This document shows positions 13,171 through 25,456 of a stretch of DNA of 64,000 nt, in pieces. The notes beneath the pieces are model-generated. The model was given only the letters and a program-made list of their open reading frames with translations. It made no database searches and was not told the origin of the DNA. The position numbers and the translations under genes were made by a program. The stretch lies in NCBI GenBank assembly GCA_021307315.1, contig JAJSPD010000023.1, positions 558,001 through 622,000 of the forward strand. The letters are read 5' to 3'. Source of the stretch: Bisporella sp. PMI_857. Taxonomy: Eukaryota > Ascomycota > Leotiomycetes > Helotiales > Helotiaceae. How positions within the stretch are numbered: position 1 is the stretch's first letter; each line of letters opens with the position of its first letter.

Positions 13171-13205
13171 TTAGGGTTGTCAGGGTTGTTAGGGTAAAGT
13201 TAGGG
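13171..13205. repeat. Telomere-like TTAGGG cluster
   Basis: Exact TTAGGG at 13171-13176, 13189-13194 and 13200-13205, plus a TCAGGG variant at 13180-13185, all on the plus strand. TTAGGG is the usual fungal telomere repeat. Copies in promoters are bound by Myb-type telomere-repeat factors in other fungi. The cluster sits about 0.7 kb upstream of the Grainyhead start codon. A regulatory role is inferred. Confidence 0.6.
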
Positions 13206-13439
13206 TGTAGTCCAGTGCAAGAGTACGGGACAATCCTTAGTTGGTAGGGAAAGGAGGGATGGATGGGTGTCCTTTTTTTTTTTTTCTTGCTGGTTTTCCA
13301 AGGAGGAGATTTTGCCTTTTCAGCGAATGCATTAAGCGGGCCGCGCCCAGCAAGCGACAGGTGGGGCCTATGCTGTATGGGTACGGTACAGTAGTAGTCC
13401 CAAGCGAAAAAGCAGCGGCCATCGCTAATCCAACTATGA

Positions 13440-13512
13440 CCGAAGCAAGCAAGCAAGTAAGCAAGCAAGCAAGCACAAGCACAAGCACAAGCACAAAAGC
13501 ACAAAGCACACA
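13440..13512. repeat. Microsatellite (GCAA)n then (GCACAA)n
   Basis: Tandem 4-mers AAGC/GCAA, about eight copies with one GTAA variant, pass into tandem 6-mers GCACAA (four copies) and then imperfect GCACA units. Simple-sequence repeat in the upstream region of the Grainyhead gene. Confidence 0.9.
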
Positions 13513-13617
13513 CCCTCCCATGCGAGTGTTTGGCAGAGTGGCGCTGTGGCTGGAGCCTATTGAGGGAGCAAAGATCATCACTATTGTGGCGAGAGGCCTC
13601 ATCATCACTTTTAACCC

Positions 13618-13640
13618 TTTTTTTTTTTTTTTTTTTTTTT
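13618..13640. repeat. Poly-T tract (23 T)
   Basis: Uninterrupted T run on the plus strand. A second run of 13 T lies at 13273-13285. On the minus strand these are poly-A tracts, in the upstream region of the Grainyhead gene. Confidence 0.9.
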
Positions 13641-16600
13641 ACCAGTTTTAACCTATCTTCTCAGGTATTCATATTCAAAATCTTGTCACACGGTGCGACA
13701 CGCTCTCTTCCCCCCCTCTCTTTCTCTCCCGTGGTTTCCCCCTTCCCCTTCCCCTCCTGCGGAGAGTCACGCAGAGGCGCTTTGTTGATGGGGGCAAAAA
13801 AAAAAGGTAAAATGCTCTGGTGAGAAAGGGTCCCTTAGAGTTCCATAGCTTCTTGCTGCGATCGATCGCCCGCCGCCCAGCTTCGGTACAGCGGGCCCCG
13901 GTGGTGGTCGCGGGTGCGTGGCATGAACACAAAAAGCTACAAGTGTGTCCGTTGTAAAGCCTACACCGATACCACTCAATTACTGCTCGTCTAAGGATAC
14001 TACATCACATTGCATCCCCCATACCGCTGCTATACTTTCGCTTCACGCGCCTTGCCCTCCCCCCCGGCGCAGCGAAATGCTGCTCTTTTCATTGTTACAG
14101 TGGTCAGTCTGGCTTGAGGTGTTTTGTGTATTGGTTACCACTCTGTCCCCCTCGGTTGGCGCGCTCTGAGACAGGTGACCCTTCTTTTCGTATAGTCACC
14201 GGCCTTCTGGTACCCGGGGGAGCTCACCATCGCGCGACTTCGATACTTTATGCTCAAAGCTTATTATTAAGACATGGTGATGGGCATATAGCATATCGCT
14301 CATAAAGTGCCATATGTCATCGGTGGTAATGCGGGCTATGCGATTTCGACCAGTACTGTACCATCAGCCCTGTCACTTCCTTCTGATGGTGCGACAGTAC
14401 AATTGCCTTCATGGTGCTTCCTGCGAATAGTGGGCATGCTACCCCTCGTAGATGAAACAAATGGCAGCTAGGCGCTCTGAAGACCTGTAAACACTTCTAT
14501 TTTCGCATCCCAAGAAACATTTTATAGAATTTGGGCTTCTCTCCTACAATTCAGTTCCAGTTGACTGGCAACGTGGCACCTTGACTGTGTTACCAACCTC
14601 AATCCAAGAATTGATCACAGCCACATCTCACGACCTTAAACAAGTGGGACAAGGAACTTGGCTTTCTTATCGGCTGCCAAGGCCCACTCCGTTATTGGAT
14701 CATCTCGATCTGTCCGCTGGGGATTCGCTATTAGCTCATCGGAAATGAGGCGTCAAGCAGGGATCGTGTATGGGTCATCTTGTTGAATTGCAAATTTTGA
14801 CTTCGCAAGATATATTTTTAATATAATAAAGACACGGCCTGCGGCGATAAACCTCCTGTAATACAATCGCCATGATTGAGTGTCTCAAACTAAATAACAC
14901 AGGCAATTGTGTACTTTGTATCAATAATCGCAATTCTTAAGATTTTTACTAAGATGCTAATTCTTTTATTTATCCGCGAAGTTATTTGTCGGTCGTTTAC
15001 TTAATACAACAAATCAAGTGAGCAAAGCTGCTGGCACTAGAATGCAAGGAATAAGCTCTTGATCATAATAAGATCATATTATATGTACTAGAGACATTCC
15101 CGCATCGTTTCATTTGCGTCTTGCCGGCGAGACCCTTTGTATGGTAGATATGATGAGCTCTTTAACACGAAACCCCAATCGCTTTTCTGGTAATTACTCG
15201 TGGAGCTTTATCTACCCACTAGCGATGCCATGAAACCCCGTACAGTGGTATTGATCCTTCAAAGTCTTGATGTAAATCACAAATTTCTCTTGTCTACCCT
15301 ACTTGAGCGTTAGCTGTCTGTCATGAAATCCTAGCACCATCAATCTCCGGGCACATCATTGCAGTGAATGATTAAAAATTACGCAACAAGGATTGCAGAT
15401 TACGCTTGCGTTAGATCGAATTTCCCCATCCGCATAGCCGAGTTAATATACGCAGTATATTCTACATGAAGCTTGTCAGATGACGCGTGAGGAGGAGAAC
15501 TATTGGCCCGTTCGTTGTCTTTCAGGGAATAGTACCGGTCCCGCGATATATAAAAGTGAGGAACCGATGCTGATAAGCTGTTGAAACGGGCTGTCATATA
15601 GGGTACCACAGTTTACCTTGAGTTCCTCGGGGTCTTGGTAAGCCCTACACCACTGCTCTTAGTTGACACTCGCCAGAACTTGTAAGCACAAGTACTGTAA
15701 AGATTATATAGTTTATGTTTCTAGCTTCAATTGTAGGAAGGTCTCTTCGCTTAATTGAGCAACTGGTATACTTCGTTAATTCGAGGCGCTCCTCTTAAAT
15801 GAAGGCGTTTCGCCAACACTAAATTTTGGTGTGGCTTGAAACAAAATGGAACAAAACTTACCATGCACTTCATCACCACAATCTTAGTTCGCGATGCTTA
15901 GCTTTCAGGCGGCAAGAGTCATTTGATGATATTGGATATCTTAAGATGAGGAATATTCAGAGGCAAAGATCAACACGCACATCAAATGAACGATCGAAGT
16001 CTAGACTGCAAAGATGTGATGGATGAACTGCTGCGCCACATCAGTGACGTGCGGCGCAAACCACCAAAAGCCATACAATACCTCGAGCAGGTTACTTTAT
16101 TATCAACAAATTGAGGCTTTAGCCCAGCAAGGGAAGAAAAGCATATTGTCCTATCTTCCCGCATGTGGCTTTCCAGTACCATGGTTCGCGAGCCCCGAAG
16201 TTCAGCTTGTGGGTTCAAGAACTCCCTCCACACGAGGCATCATTAAAAGTCAGACAAAGCCATTATAATAGAATTACATGCGACGCCCATCTCGATCTGT
16301 ACGCTCATCTTCACAGGGTAAGGATATCGGCTTTTTCCCGGCTGTCAGTTGATGAGTGATGATTTCAAAGAGTCCGAGATTCTAATGCTGATAAATAAAG
16401 GACCGTCACCATCAATTGACCTTCATCTCCACTTCATCACTCGCGCATCAACAGCAACCGCTCGGTAATTGATATTATACCTATTCAAGGCAATTTTATT
16501 GTAGTGTTAGCCTCCGTCACAGCTTGTCTGACTATAACCCCAAAAGCCCCTTTACTCTATACAACTCCTTTGTCCTTGGGTGTGGCTGCGACTTAGATTA

Positions 16601-16861
16601 TTAGTAAGCCCCCTTTATGCTCAGTCAAATACTATTGTACAACGTATCGGTTCACGTTATGTTACCATTGACGAGTACAATCTTCATTTAAGAATTTTGG
16701 GTAATGGTATTGTTGTACAATCAGCTGTGATTGACATAGTCTAGACCATTGCACATCACGCGTATCTCACCAAAAATCTGGGGTTAGTTCAACACATGAA
16801 ACACTTAGCCACCCCTCTTTGATCTTTGTGGCTTAGTACGCAAGGCATTGCACATCAGAAG

Positions 16862-17027
16862 TACATATAAACACCTAGGTTCTCGCTTCTGAATCTGTCT
16901 CGAGTTGTTTCTGTGTGTTTTGTTCGTCCTTTCATCACTTTTAGTAAACCGCATTACAATCTACCAAATTCAGACACCGCCTTCTAAGGAAGCTTCCAAC
17001 TTTCTCCTAACATGCCCACTTTTGCAG
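16862..17027 (+). promoter_or_regulatory. Possible promoter and leader intron without an obvious ORF
   Basis: A TATA-like 'ACATATAAACACC' near 16862 is followed by a CT-rich stretch (16900-16940), a GTAAAC donor at 16943 and, about 85 nt on, a CCTAACA branch point with a TTTTGCAG acceptor (ending 17027). This is the usual order for a fungal promoter, start region and first intron. The downstream sequence soon runs into stops in the frames checked, so a non-coding or very short coding transcript is the likeliest reading. Entirely inferential. Confidence 0.25.
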
Positions 17028-17382
17028 GGTCAGCCACACTTTCCTTCTGGCCGCCTTAAGCAGCTGTTCAAAGGCGGCGCCTGAGCAAAATAATCACAGC
17101 AACATTTGACTACAGGTTGTCGCCCCCATCTTCGCTTCAATTCGTGTTATTCTACCGGATTATCCACCCTGACAACGCCACTGACAGCTCGGACGTACCT
17201 ACGTATGCGACGCTTCCCTTGAACGCTCATTGCTCAGGAGGCACGGCTTGTCGCCACCTATGCGCAGCCTACTTTGACACCATCGTCATTTCGCTCTTTT
17301 CATCCATTTACGAGCAACACTTCCGAAGATGCTTAGACACGATCCACTCGTAAAAGAAGATTAACGAAAGTAATGTTTCTTT

Positions 17383-17685
17383 TTATATCTTTGGGAATTG
17401 ATCTGTCGTCTCAACAGAGAATTGATCTTCTAAGGGTCCTGCGTGGTTGTAATTATGTGACGTCATGACCACACGATCACACTGATGCCAGGGGCCGGAC
17501 TCTTGGCACTCCCTGTAACGGTGCTTCGATGACCCGCAATAGAAGGCGGAGAAGTCCCCTGCCAAAGTGATTTTCATCGATTCGGCTGCTTCAGTCACAT
17601 TCCGGCACATCTTTCGATAGTCTCTGGAAACCCTAGGGTCGCGGCAGTGCCACATCAGGGTCCCTATAACGAGCAGCCCTGTCAT
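17383..17685 (-). CDS. Hypothetical Cys-containing small protein (uncertain)
   Basis: A 100-codon frame opening with ATG at 17685. The translation starts with a short hydrophobic stretch (GLLVIGTLMW). It then has five cysteines at about residues 14, 27, 51, 60 and 69, and many charged residues, a composition seen in small secreted fungal proteins. The hydrophobic part is short for a signal peptide, and no upstream exon with a better one was found. No family is recognised. It may be a chance frame. Confidence 0.2.
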   Translation of the reverse strand: MTGLLVIGTLMWHCRDPRVSRDYRKMCRNVTEAAESMKITLAGDFSAFYCGSSKHRYRECQESGPWHQCDRVVMTSHNYNHAGPLEDQFSVETTDQFPKI

Positions 17686-18751
17686 TAAACGCTTATTTCC
17701 TTACCGATAGTTCAGGAACAGGACGGCTGCCTCTCTTCCTGAGTAGAGAACATAACGGTAGACGCCGATATAATCTTAGAGAGGTGTTGCTTCTAAAAGT
17801 AGAACAAGTGTTTTAAAAGCATGACCTAAAGCCTGAGCGAGTAATGTACAATCAAACCTAAGTATGCCGTAATACGACGAGATGGCGATTCTTTCCTAGC
17901 AGATATGCCGATTGCCTACTGTAGGTAAGAGACATGACTCCGCGTGATGTCTCTGTTGGCTTCAGTAATTTACTCAAATTACAATCAATGCGGCCTGTCA
18001 AGGTCAGAAGAGCCAGGCAAAAGACTTTTTTGAGACGCGGTGAGCACTTTCCAGGGGATGCCTAAGCCACAGTGGCTGCTAACGGGACAATTGACGGATT
18101 ATTGACTGAACTGGCTGCATCCCAAATCCGCCATCAATAACATATCAAATATACAGACAATGAGCTCGCTTATGCCCCCTTTATTCTTTGATTTTTGAAC
18201 TACGTAGCTTGGGTGACGGCAGTAGGTAGCCTTCCCTTCCTACCCTGTCACGGCTCGCAAGGCTGTGATATCGCTTGGCAGCCGCGGCTACTTCAACTAG
18301 CAATCAGGCGTCGCACTCACAGTGGCCACTCATATGACCACGAGTTCAGCCTTGTGAAAGAGACTGGTGATGAGGTCTTTTTAGTATCAGGGGATATCGC
18401 TCGTGATCGTTATCTGCTCAAATGAACTGCCATATCATGTTAATTAGAAACATGTCTCGTACCTCGTTCATGAATCATACTCCTCGTGCTCTTCAGATGA
18501 GAGTGAGACCACGGCATCACCACTCGGAAATTCGAGGTTGCTTGGCCTCGCTTATGTTTAACCTGAGTTGTACCGCGCTATCGCCTTATCGCGTTCACTA
18601 CTATCACTAACGTCACTGGCGCTGAATCTTCTGTTGGACAGTCTCGAAGGATCGGGATTCAACGCCAGCCTCATCGTTCCACGGTAACACTCGTACAAAT
18701 TGACCTGTCATATTTCACCATTTATATCACGCATTGCTATCAAGCATCGTC

Positions 18752-20499
18752 ATGACTTCGACAACGCCAACAGGTCCCACGGAGGACTCTGATGCTCCTA
18801 CTTCATCGACGGTGCTGGCGAGCACGTCTGCTGCAACAGAGAAGCCTCCGGATGATAGCTCCAAGCTTAGGATGTTCCTAGGCATCTTGAAGAAGTAGGT
18901 CCCTCTGCCAGTATGGCTTGTGGGATTGGACTGAGGGGCACACCGCTATCTACAGTGGCAATCATCAGAGTCCGCCTTGCATATCCAATATGCTCTTACT
19001 TTCAAGAATGGGGAGCGGCTAGATGAAATCTTGCTAACATCTTGGTTGCAGATTTATTGGAGTGGCGGATATTGCTTCAGTACGATTCAGTTTGCCAGCA
19101 CAGTTACTCGAGCCAACCCCTAATCTCGAGTACTGGAACTACTTGGACCAACCAAACACATTTGTTGCCATAGGGGACTCAGACGATGAAGTGGGAAGGA
19201 TGTTAGAGGTGCTTAGATTCTGGTTCACCAAGGACCTTAAATATGTGAAGGGAAAGCCATGCAAGCCATATAATTCCACACTCGGGGAGTTTTTCAGGGT
19301 AAGAGCCATACAGTTTTGAGAAGATATGAGGCTGATCATGTCATAGTGTAACTGGGAGGTTGAAGATACAGTTCCGGTTATTTGCTTACCAGCAGCTACG
19401 CCATCCTCGGCTTCTTCTATCAAATCAGGAAAATTTTCAAGGCCAGGCTCTAGCTCTACGTTTCCCAATGCAGAAGGCCTGGCAACTCCAAATACTGGAT
19501 GCAAGACCCCAGGGAAGATTGTGCGAGTGTCTTTCTTGACGGAACAAACATCTCACCATCCACCAGTATCGGCGTTCTACGTTGATTGCCCAAGCAAAGG
19601 GATCAGCGCCAGAGGTTTTGACCAAATTTCAGCAAAATTTACTGGGACAAGCATTCGAGTTACTCCCGGTGAACATAACCTTGGAATTTTTATCAATCTG
19701 GAAAAGCGCGACAACGAGCAATATCAGCTTACCCACCCAGCTGCGCACCTCGGAGGTTTATTGCGTGGTGGCCTTAATGTGACTGTTGGCGACATATGTT
19801 ATGTCACTTGTGCGAAGACCAAGATAAAGACCATCCTACACTATCTGGAAGAAGGTTGGCTTGGGAAAACGCAGAACAAGGTTGAGGGGCTCGTGTTCCG
19901 CTACGATCCAGAAAACGATGATAAAACAAAGCTACGAGATGGTGAGTACTCTATTCTTGGTCATCCGTCGTCTTGTTCTGGTATAACCAAAGTTCTGGAC
20001 TGACATGACGGTTGCTCCAGTTCTCGATAAAGATATATTACTCCGGATATCGGGTAATTGGAAGGATAAGCTGTATTATTCTGTCGGCGCAAAATCTGTA
20101 TGTTGCTTTCTAGATTTTTGAATGAAAATATGCTTATTAAATCAGGAAACCCAGGTTCTACTGATTGATCTAGCTCCGCTCAATGTAGAGCCTAAAGTTT
20201 TACCACCAGTCGAAAAGCAGTTGCCCAACGAGTCTTTGAAATTTTGGGGTGCTGTCACAGAAGCTATCAAATCGAGGCAGTACGCTCGAGCCACAGCACT
20301 CAAACAGGAGATAGAAGAACGACAACGAGAGAAAGCGAAAGAGCGAGAAGAGTCTGGAAACGAGTGGCAGCCAAGATTCTTCACTGGCGCAGTGACACCT
20401 CTTGGAAAGCCAGAGTTGACCGAGGATGGGAGAGAAGCGTTAAACAAACTTCAGGTGGAGCAGTGGGAGTTACCTGAGAGCGTAGTTACAGGCGCATGA
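18752..20499 (+). CDS. kes1: Oxysterol-binding protein, Kes1/Osh4-like
   Basis: A 471-aa lipid-transfer protein from five exons: 18752-18894, 19052-19298, 19347-19941, 20021-20097 and 20146-20499 (1416 nt, exact). It is a short OSBP-related protein: the ORD begins almost at once after about 30 Ser/Thr-rich residues, with no PH domain or ankyrin repeats. Landmarks are 'SKLRMFLGILKKFIGVADIASVRFSLP' early in the lid region, 'CKPYNSTLGEFFR', and the family signature EQTSHHPPVSAF (from residue 196). The C-terminal 'EEWQPRFF'-type element reads 'NEWQPRFFTGAV'. Osh4/Kes1 proteins exchange sterol and PI4P between membranes, notably at the Golgi. A Ser/Pro-rich insert of roughly 45 residues (CLPAATPSS to TPGKI) sits between the 'CNWEV' segment and the signature. 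Intron 1 has a clear TTGCTAACAT branch point. Splice joints restore conserved sequence at each border. Confidence 0.93.
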
Positions 20500-21344
20500 T
20501 ATACATGTAGTGAAGGTTATGAGTTTGGCATAGGATGGGTTGTAGCGATACGCTCGTTTTTTATTCATCGTTTACGGCGTTAGAACATAGCATATCATAT
20601 GAAGATTATGATGTGGGAGGAGAGAAGTAGAGGAGATAGAAGAGACATACATATTGCGCATAGATGTGGTCCAGAGTCAATGGGTGGCATGGGTTGCTGG
20701 CCTTGATTTTGCGAAGCAATGATCCGTAACAACACCAAGAGCATTAGATTATACCTCATGTTATGCTGATTGCAAAGCGTGCAAAAGAGTGCGATGGTCA
20801 GTCCTTAAAGCCCTGCTCCAGAGTCTGGCCAAACCACCACCAACCTTAGCACATTTTGACCAGAAACATGGGAAAGGTTATAAATCAGCCTTCAAATATG
20901 GACTTCATGTCAATTGCCTTCTGATCTGATGAGACCCGCACGTTACCAATCGCAACACAGAAATCATGACGTTAATGGTCTACAGTATTGGCTCGGCACG
21001 GGTATAACCCTAAAACAGTCCCTTGACCACGTTGTAAAGGTTGTGTAGTCCCTTCCAGCAGCTTGGAAAGAGAGCTAAGCAAAGCTGGGTGTGTATGCTA
21101 ACACGGCTAAACAAGAAAAGGTATTATGCCATGGTAACAAAAGACATCCGCCCATCGAAATGCAACGCTCCAGAACTTTCTTTCAAAAATAAGCCACGCA
21201 AATCAGTGACAGCAGATCTTTGTTCCATCATCACCCCTTCTAGAAAACCGCACGGCCCACACCAAACGACATGACGACAACGGCGAAATCCCAACGCTAA
21301 AACCCCGTGGCATCGCCATTATTCTCTTGACCCCTATTCCATGA

Positions 21345-21391
21345 ATGTACGCATGTACGCATGCATGCATGCAATTATTTGTTTGTTTGTT
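21345..21391. repeat. Mixed simple repeats (ATGTACGC, ATGC, TTTG)
   Basis: Two copies of an ATGTACGC-type octamer run into ATGC tetramers and then TTTG units. Simple-sequence DNA with no gene nearby. Confidence 0.8.
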
Positions 21392-23289
21392 TACAAGCCG
21401 AAATTTGAAAGGAAAATTAAAGTAAAATAAAAATCTAAACCAAAAAAAATAAAATTTTAAGGGGACCTCATTTCACACACGCAACCCCTTCTCAAGCCAT
21501 CTGGCGGCGCCGCAACCTTATCTAGGATGGGCTTGTCACCCCGTTCCTTCTCAAGGCCGGCCACTTTCGGACGCGTTGGTCATAATTCTCGTATGTTTTT
21601 AACTTTCGCTAATCTTGTCCATACAGAACTGCTTTTCATTTTACACGCGCAGAGAGAGTTGTTGATCTTACTGCAGACTCGACCCGCATATCGCGCTGTT
21701 TATGTTTGACTCTATATGACGGGGTTTGCGACGAAAAAAGAAAAAAAATTTAAGAAAAAAATTAAGAAAAAGAAAAGGAAAACCTGCTAAACTTGAAAAG
21801 GAAGAGGAAGAAACCCCCTCCCTTTACACTTACCTTGAACCCTTAACTTTAGCGCTCGCTCACTTCAACTCGATCACATTTTCATATCTCAATGATTTCA
21901 TCTTCTTCGCGTGAGTGAATGCTGACCTGTTCAAGATTGCAATTTGCCTGTTCGGGCTAGCCCTATGGCAGAATCCAACAAACGCTTCATTGGCATTTAT
22001 GTCCCCGATGACACCGCGTGCATTCGCGGCACGGCCCCCTCAAAAAAAGCACGAGATATTACTTACTGTAGGCAAACGCAGAGCACGCACTTTTTCGATA
22101 GTTTGGTGAGCAGGGTGCACATTGTTGACTGCTGTGGGGGAACTAGGGGTTATCCTCCGCGGTGTGCCTGGGAGGATGCATGTTCGTGGAAAAGGGGGCG
22201 CGCGGAGCGGGAGTGTTTGGGTTTGGGTTTGGGGAGCCGGCACTATCACGTCGTCTGTCATCATGCCAATTTGGGATCAATGCTTGAGCGAGTTGTGAAG
22301 AAAACGGTCGCTAGAACAGCGAGGTTTAATAAACCTCGGTGTGGTGGGGATGGCATTTCGTATCCTGGTTGTTAGCATGCCTGGGGATATCGGTTCACCA
22401 GGGCCAGGACTCGAGAGTTGGTGGGCCCGGTGGCGTTTGACTCGCCGATGAGAAGGGAACTTTGTCCGCACATGGAATTCCAGATTGGGCACTGCACCTA
22501 TACCGTTAAAACCTGCTGCCTACATATGTCGGACCTTGACTCGTTATGGAAGAAATGCCTTCACATGTCGATACATAGACATGTTGATATTTGTCTCGGC
22601 GGCGCTCATTGTACTTATAGGAGCAGCAGTGTCGATCATTTTCGTGCGAGCTTCCTGCGCGTCGCGAAAACGGTTTGTATAGCACATGAAATTGAACATC
22701 TTAGTTAACGGTGGAATAGCGAGGCTCAATACCCGTTTGACATGTGGGCTATGGGGAGTGAGGTCCCATGTTAGGAGACGAGATGCTGGTTAGAGCATAT
22801 ACGCGCCTAAGTATCGAGTTCAATATCGCTTACACCCGAGAGTCGGAAGAACGTTGAGTACACGATCATTGAAGAGATTGTTCGAGAAGTCAACAGATGC
22901 TCAACATCCAGATCTATCTGATCAGAGCACTTCAGCGAGGAGGAAAATGTGAAGTCGTCGTATAGCAAGCCTCTCTCGTTCCATTTAATAGCCTTCAAAT
23001 GTTTGAACGTCACAGCATCAGATACACGGCACGTAGCGCTTTCCTCATCAGCCCTGCACGTTGGGGAAAGTGACATTGTTCATGGTCATAAAGCTATATC
23101 GTAGTTGATGGTCCCAATATATCGTCCTTGGAGGTATGCCATGGAAAGAAACTCTATGCAACGATAACTGTCCGCGAGTCAGACACTGACCTATGCCTTG
23201 TCTACAGAAGCCACTGAGAGCATTTTTCTGATTGCCAAAGCTAGGTTTTCTATACATATGGTCTTCTCAGGAGTGTTCCAGCTTCATAT

Positions 23290-24125
23290 GCACCACACTT
23301 GAGAACGAACACTGCAGAGAGCTCATCGCAAGCTGTCTAGATCTAAAGCGTACTATCTATACAAAGGCGCTTAAATTTAATATTGTCAATCGTTGAGACG
23401 TTGGAAATTATGTCCTTCCATAGAGTTCAAACGACGAGTGGCGCAGTGCATTCTATGTAAATGTCTCGGAGTCTCAATGTCAATGTCAACAAAATATTGA
23501 TACATTGGAAAATGTGCTCTCCCATAGAGTCACCCCGCAGACGGTAAAACGCACAGTGTAGCATATCTTCCAAATTCAATATTCACAAATTCTAATATAT
23601 TGAAATTTGCATTTTCTCATACAATCCACTCCACAGATGGCGCGAGGCATAGCATGTAAGAACTTTGATTGATTATAATGTTGACAACCCTTGACACATT
23701 GAAGATATGTACCGCCGTACAATGCTCCCTGTGAGTACCACGTTGCCTACTATGGGAAACCCTCAAGTGCAAAGTGCAAAAATATCTGATACACTGAGCA
23801 CGCCGGCTGTCATGCGATGCAGCCCCCAAGTGATGCAAAGCGCACTATGAAAGGTACCCCCGAATAATAAATAAACAGGTTTTTTGCTATATCGGAAATG
23901 GGTTTCCCTTGCAGTGCTTTGCAAGAGTGGCGCGCTGAGGGTTCAAAGTGTACATATTCTGATACATTGAAAATGCGTCTTCCTATACAGCCCTCCCCCA
24001 GGTCACGCAGGGGCATACTGCGGGAGAAGCCGTTAACGTTGACGACCTTCCAGGCATTGAAACAGAATCCTCTCATGCAATCCTCTCGTGCAGTCCGCTT
24101 CCACAAGCGGAAATGCTTGCGCACC
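23290..24125. repeat. Degenerate tandem repeat, units about 75-103 bp (typically 97), 8-9 copies
   Basis: Each unit begins with a CATTGAAAATG-like element, at 23401 (TTGG), 23504, 23600, 23699, 23794, 23893, 23967 and 24057; a weaker copy may start at 23299. Spacings are 103, 96, 99, 95, 99, 74 and 90. About 16 nt inside each unit comes a second shared block resembling CCCATACAGTCC. Units end with an AT-rich segment such as AATATTCTGATA. Similarity between units is modest, so the array is old and diverged. Unit lengths are not multiples of three and stops occur throughout, so it is not a coding repeat. Confidence 0.7.
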
Positions 24126-25431
24126 AGAAAGAAGATCGGAATCTGGCGCTTTTAAATTAGGGCGAGGCAGGCAGCTGCAGCCACTACCAGAGTAAGCCTA
24201 AGTTTCTGATATCCTTATGTTGTTGCTGACGTTATGCTGTTCCCTTTGAGCGAGAGGTGAATGAGCTGTCCGCTGTACACAAGAAGATGCGCTATTCTCA
24301 AGCACGGAATCGCCATGGCCCAGATACAGCCAATGTTCATTATATAGGGTTCTCTGCCGGGTTTGCTCGCCTGTGTTCAATACTAGTATCATGGTAATTG
24401 CTGAAGCGTATATCCATGTGTCCAGTCGATGTTGGTTGATGACCGCTACAAGATATAAGAACATACTCATCTCTTCAACATCCCAATCCATATCCTTCTA
24501 GAGTCATGGATAGAGGGAATACAGCAAACATACGCTCATCTCAAAAGAATATATAATATAAATGACGATTCCTTTGTAAAACTATGGAGGAGAATGCCTG
24601 CTGACTCTGAGCTGGGTAATCTAGTTGCGAGGAGCATATTTTCAAAGTGGGATTCAACGATAAAACGAAGGGGTTTCTAACCTTTGGTAAGGCTATCAGA
24701 GCCAGAGCCCTTTCTCACCATGAAAAGTAGCAAGGAAGGTGCCATATCCCGGAAACTCCGATTGCTCGAGAAGGGCATTGGGCAAGCTATACCATCCAGC
24801 TATGGATCGTTGGGTAGAGACGAGGATTTATGGTCATATCGTTGCAACTTGGGCGGGTACACAGTTTGTGAGTGACATTCTCGTGAAGCATCTGGGTTTG
24901 ACAGAGGTTGAGAGGAACCATTCGACGTACGCATCACCCACCTGGTACGCCCATCACAAAAGAGGCACCTGTACGCATCCCAGATCGGTGCCACACGCGC
25001 ATTTCACCTGAATCCGGATCCGGTCAGGTATCTCGAAGCCTCGACTCCCCGATATGCGCAACAAGGCATCGACCCCTCGAATGATGCGCTAAACCAAAAA
25101 CCACGTAACAGAAGAAATAGCTCACGGCATGCCAGCCGCCTACGAGCTTCCGGGATTAGGCGCACTTCCATATGGCAGCCCAGACAAATATGCCGATATA
25201 TGGCGTCAAAAAGGCGATTGTAATATCCCCAAGCATCATCCTCGCCACGGATCGTGCAAGTTCAAGACGGAGGCTGAGAAATGGCCTCAAGGAATACCGT
25301 TCAAGAACGAGAAAATCATGAGGGCAGAACAGAGCAGTAGGATCGCCTTTCACAAAGTTGAGCATTATGGTTTTTCGCGATCTGGTAGCCTGTCCGAAAG
25401 GCCATGTTTGCTCTTTCTTAGCTGGTAATAT

Positions 25432-25456
25432 CCCCCCCCCCTTTTTTTTTTTTTTT
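25432..25456. repeat. C10-T15 homopolymer junction
   Basis: Ten C directly followed by fifteen T on the plus strand. Possibly a slippage-prone site. No gene lies within 2 kb. Confidence 0.9.

Larger units (their letters stand above)
12491..18751. other. 6.3-kb non-coding interval with grh leader
   Basis: Divergent promoter space between the Grainyhead gene (-) and the oxysterol-binding protein gene (+). The first 1.5 kb beyond the grh start is pyrimidine/purine-skewed with homopolymers, microsatellites and telomere-like hexamers, as expected of a long leader or promoter. 14.0-16.8 kb shows no coding signal. A possible non-coding transcription unit starts near 16.87 kb, and one Cys-containing 100-codon frame lies at 17383-17685 (both listed separately). 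Confidence 0.55.

Noticed and set aside
12899..13513. 204-codon minus-strand frame upstream of the Grainyhead gene
   Set aside because: It reads through the GCAA/GCACAA microsatellite (giving Cys/Ala/Leu runs) and low-complexity DNA; no domain and no start context.
22564..22586. Short palindrome ACATGTC...GACATGT
   Set aside because: Seven-base arms around an 8-base spacer are expected by chance in a window of this size.
24684..25428. Series of open frames of 60-100 codons that looked like fragments of one gene
   Set aside because: No splice signals join them into a sensible product and no family was recognised; could be an eroded pseudogene, but unsupported.
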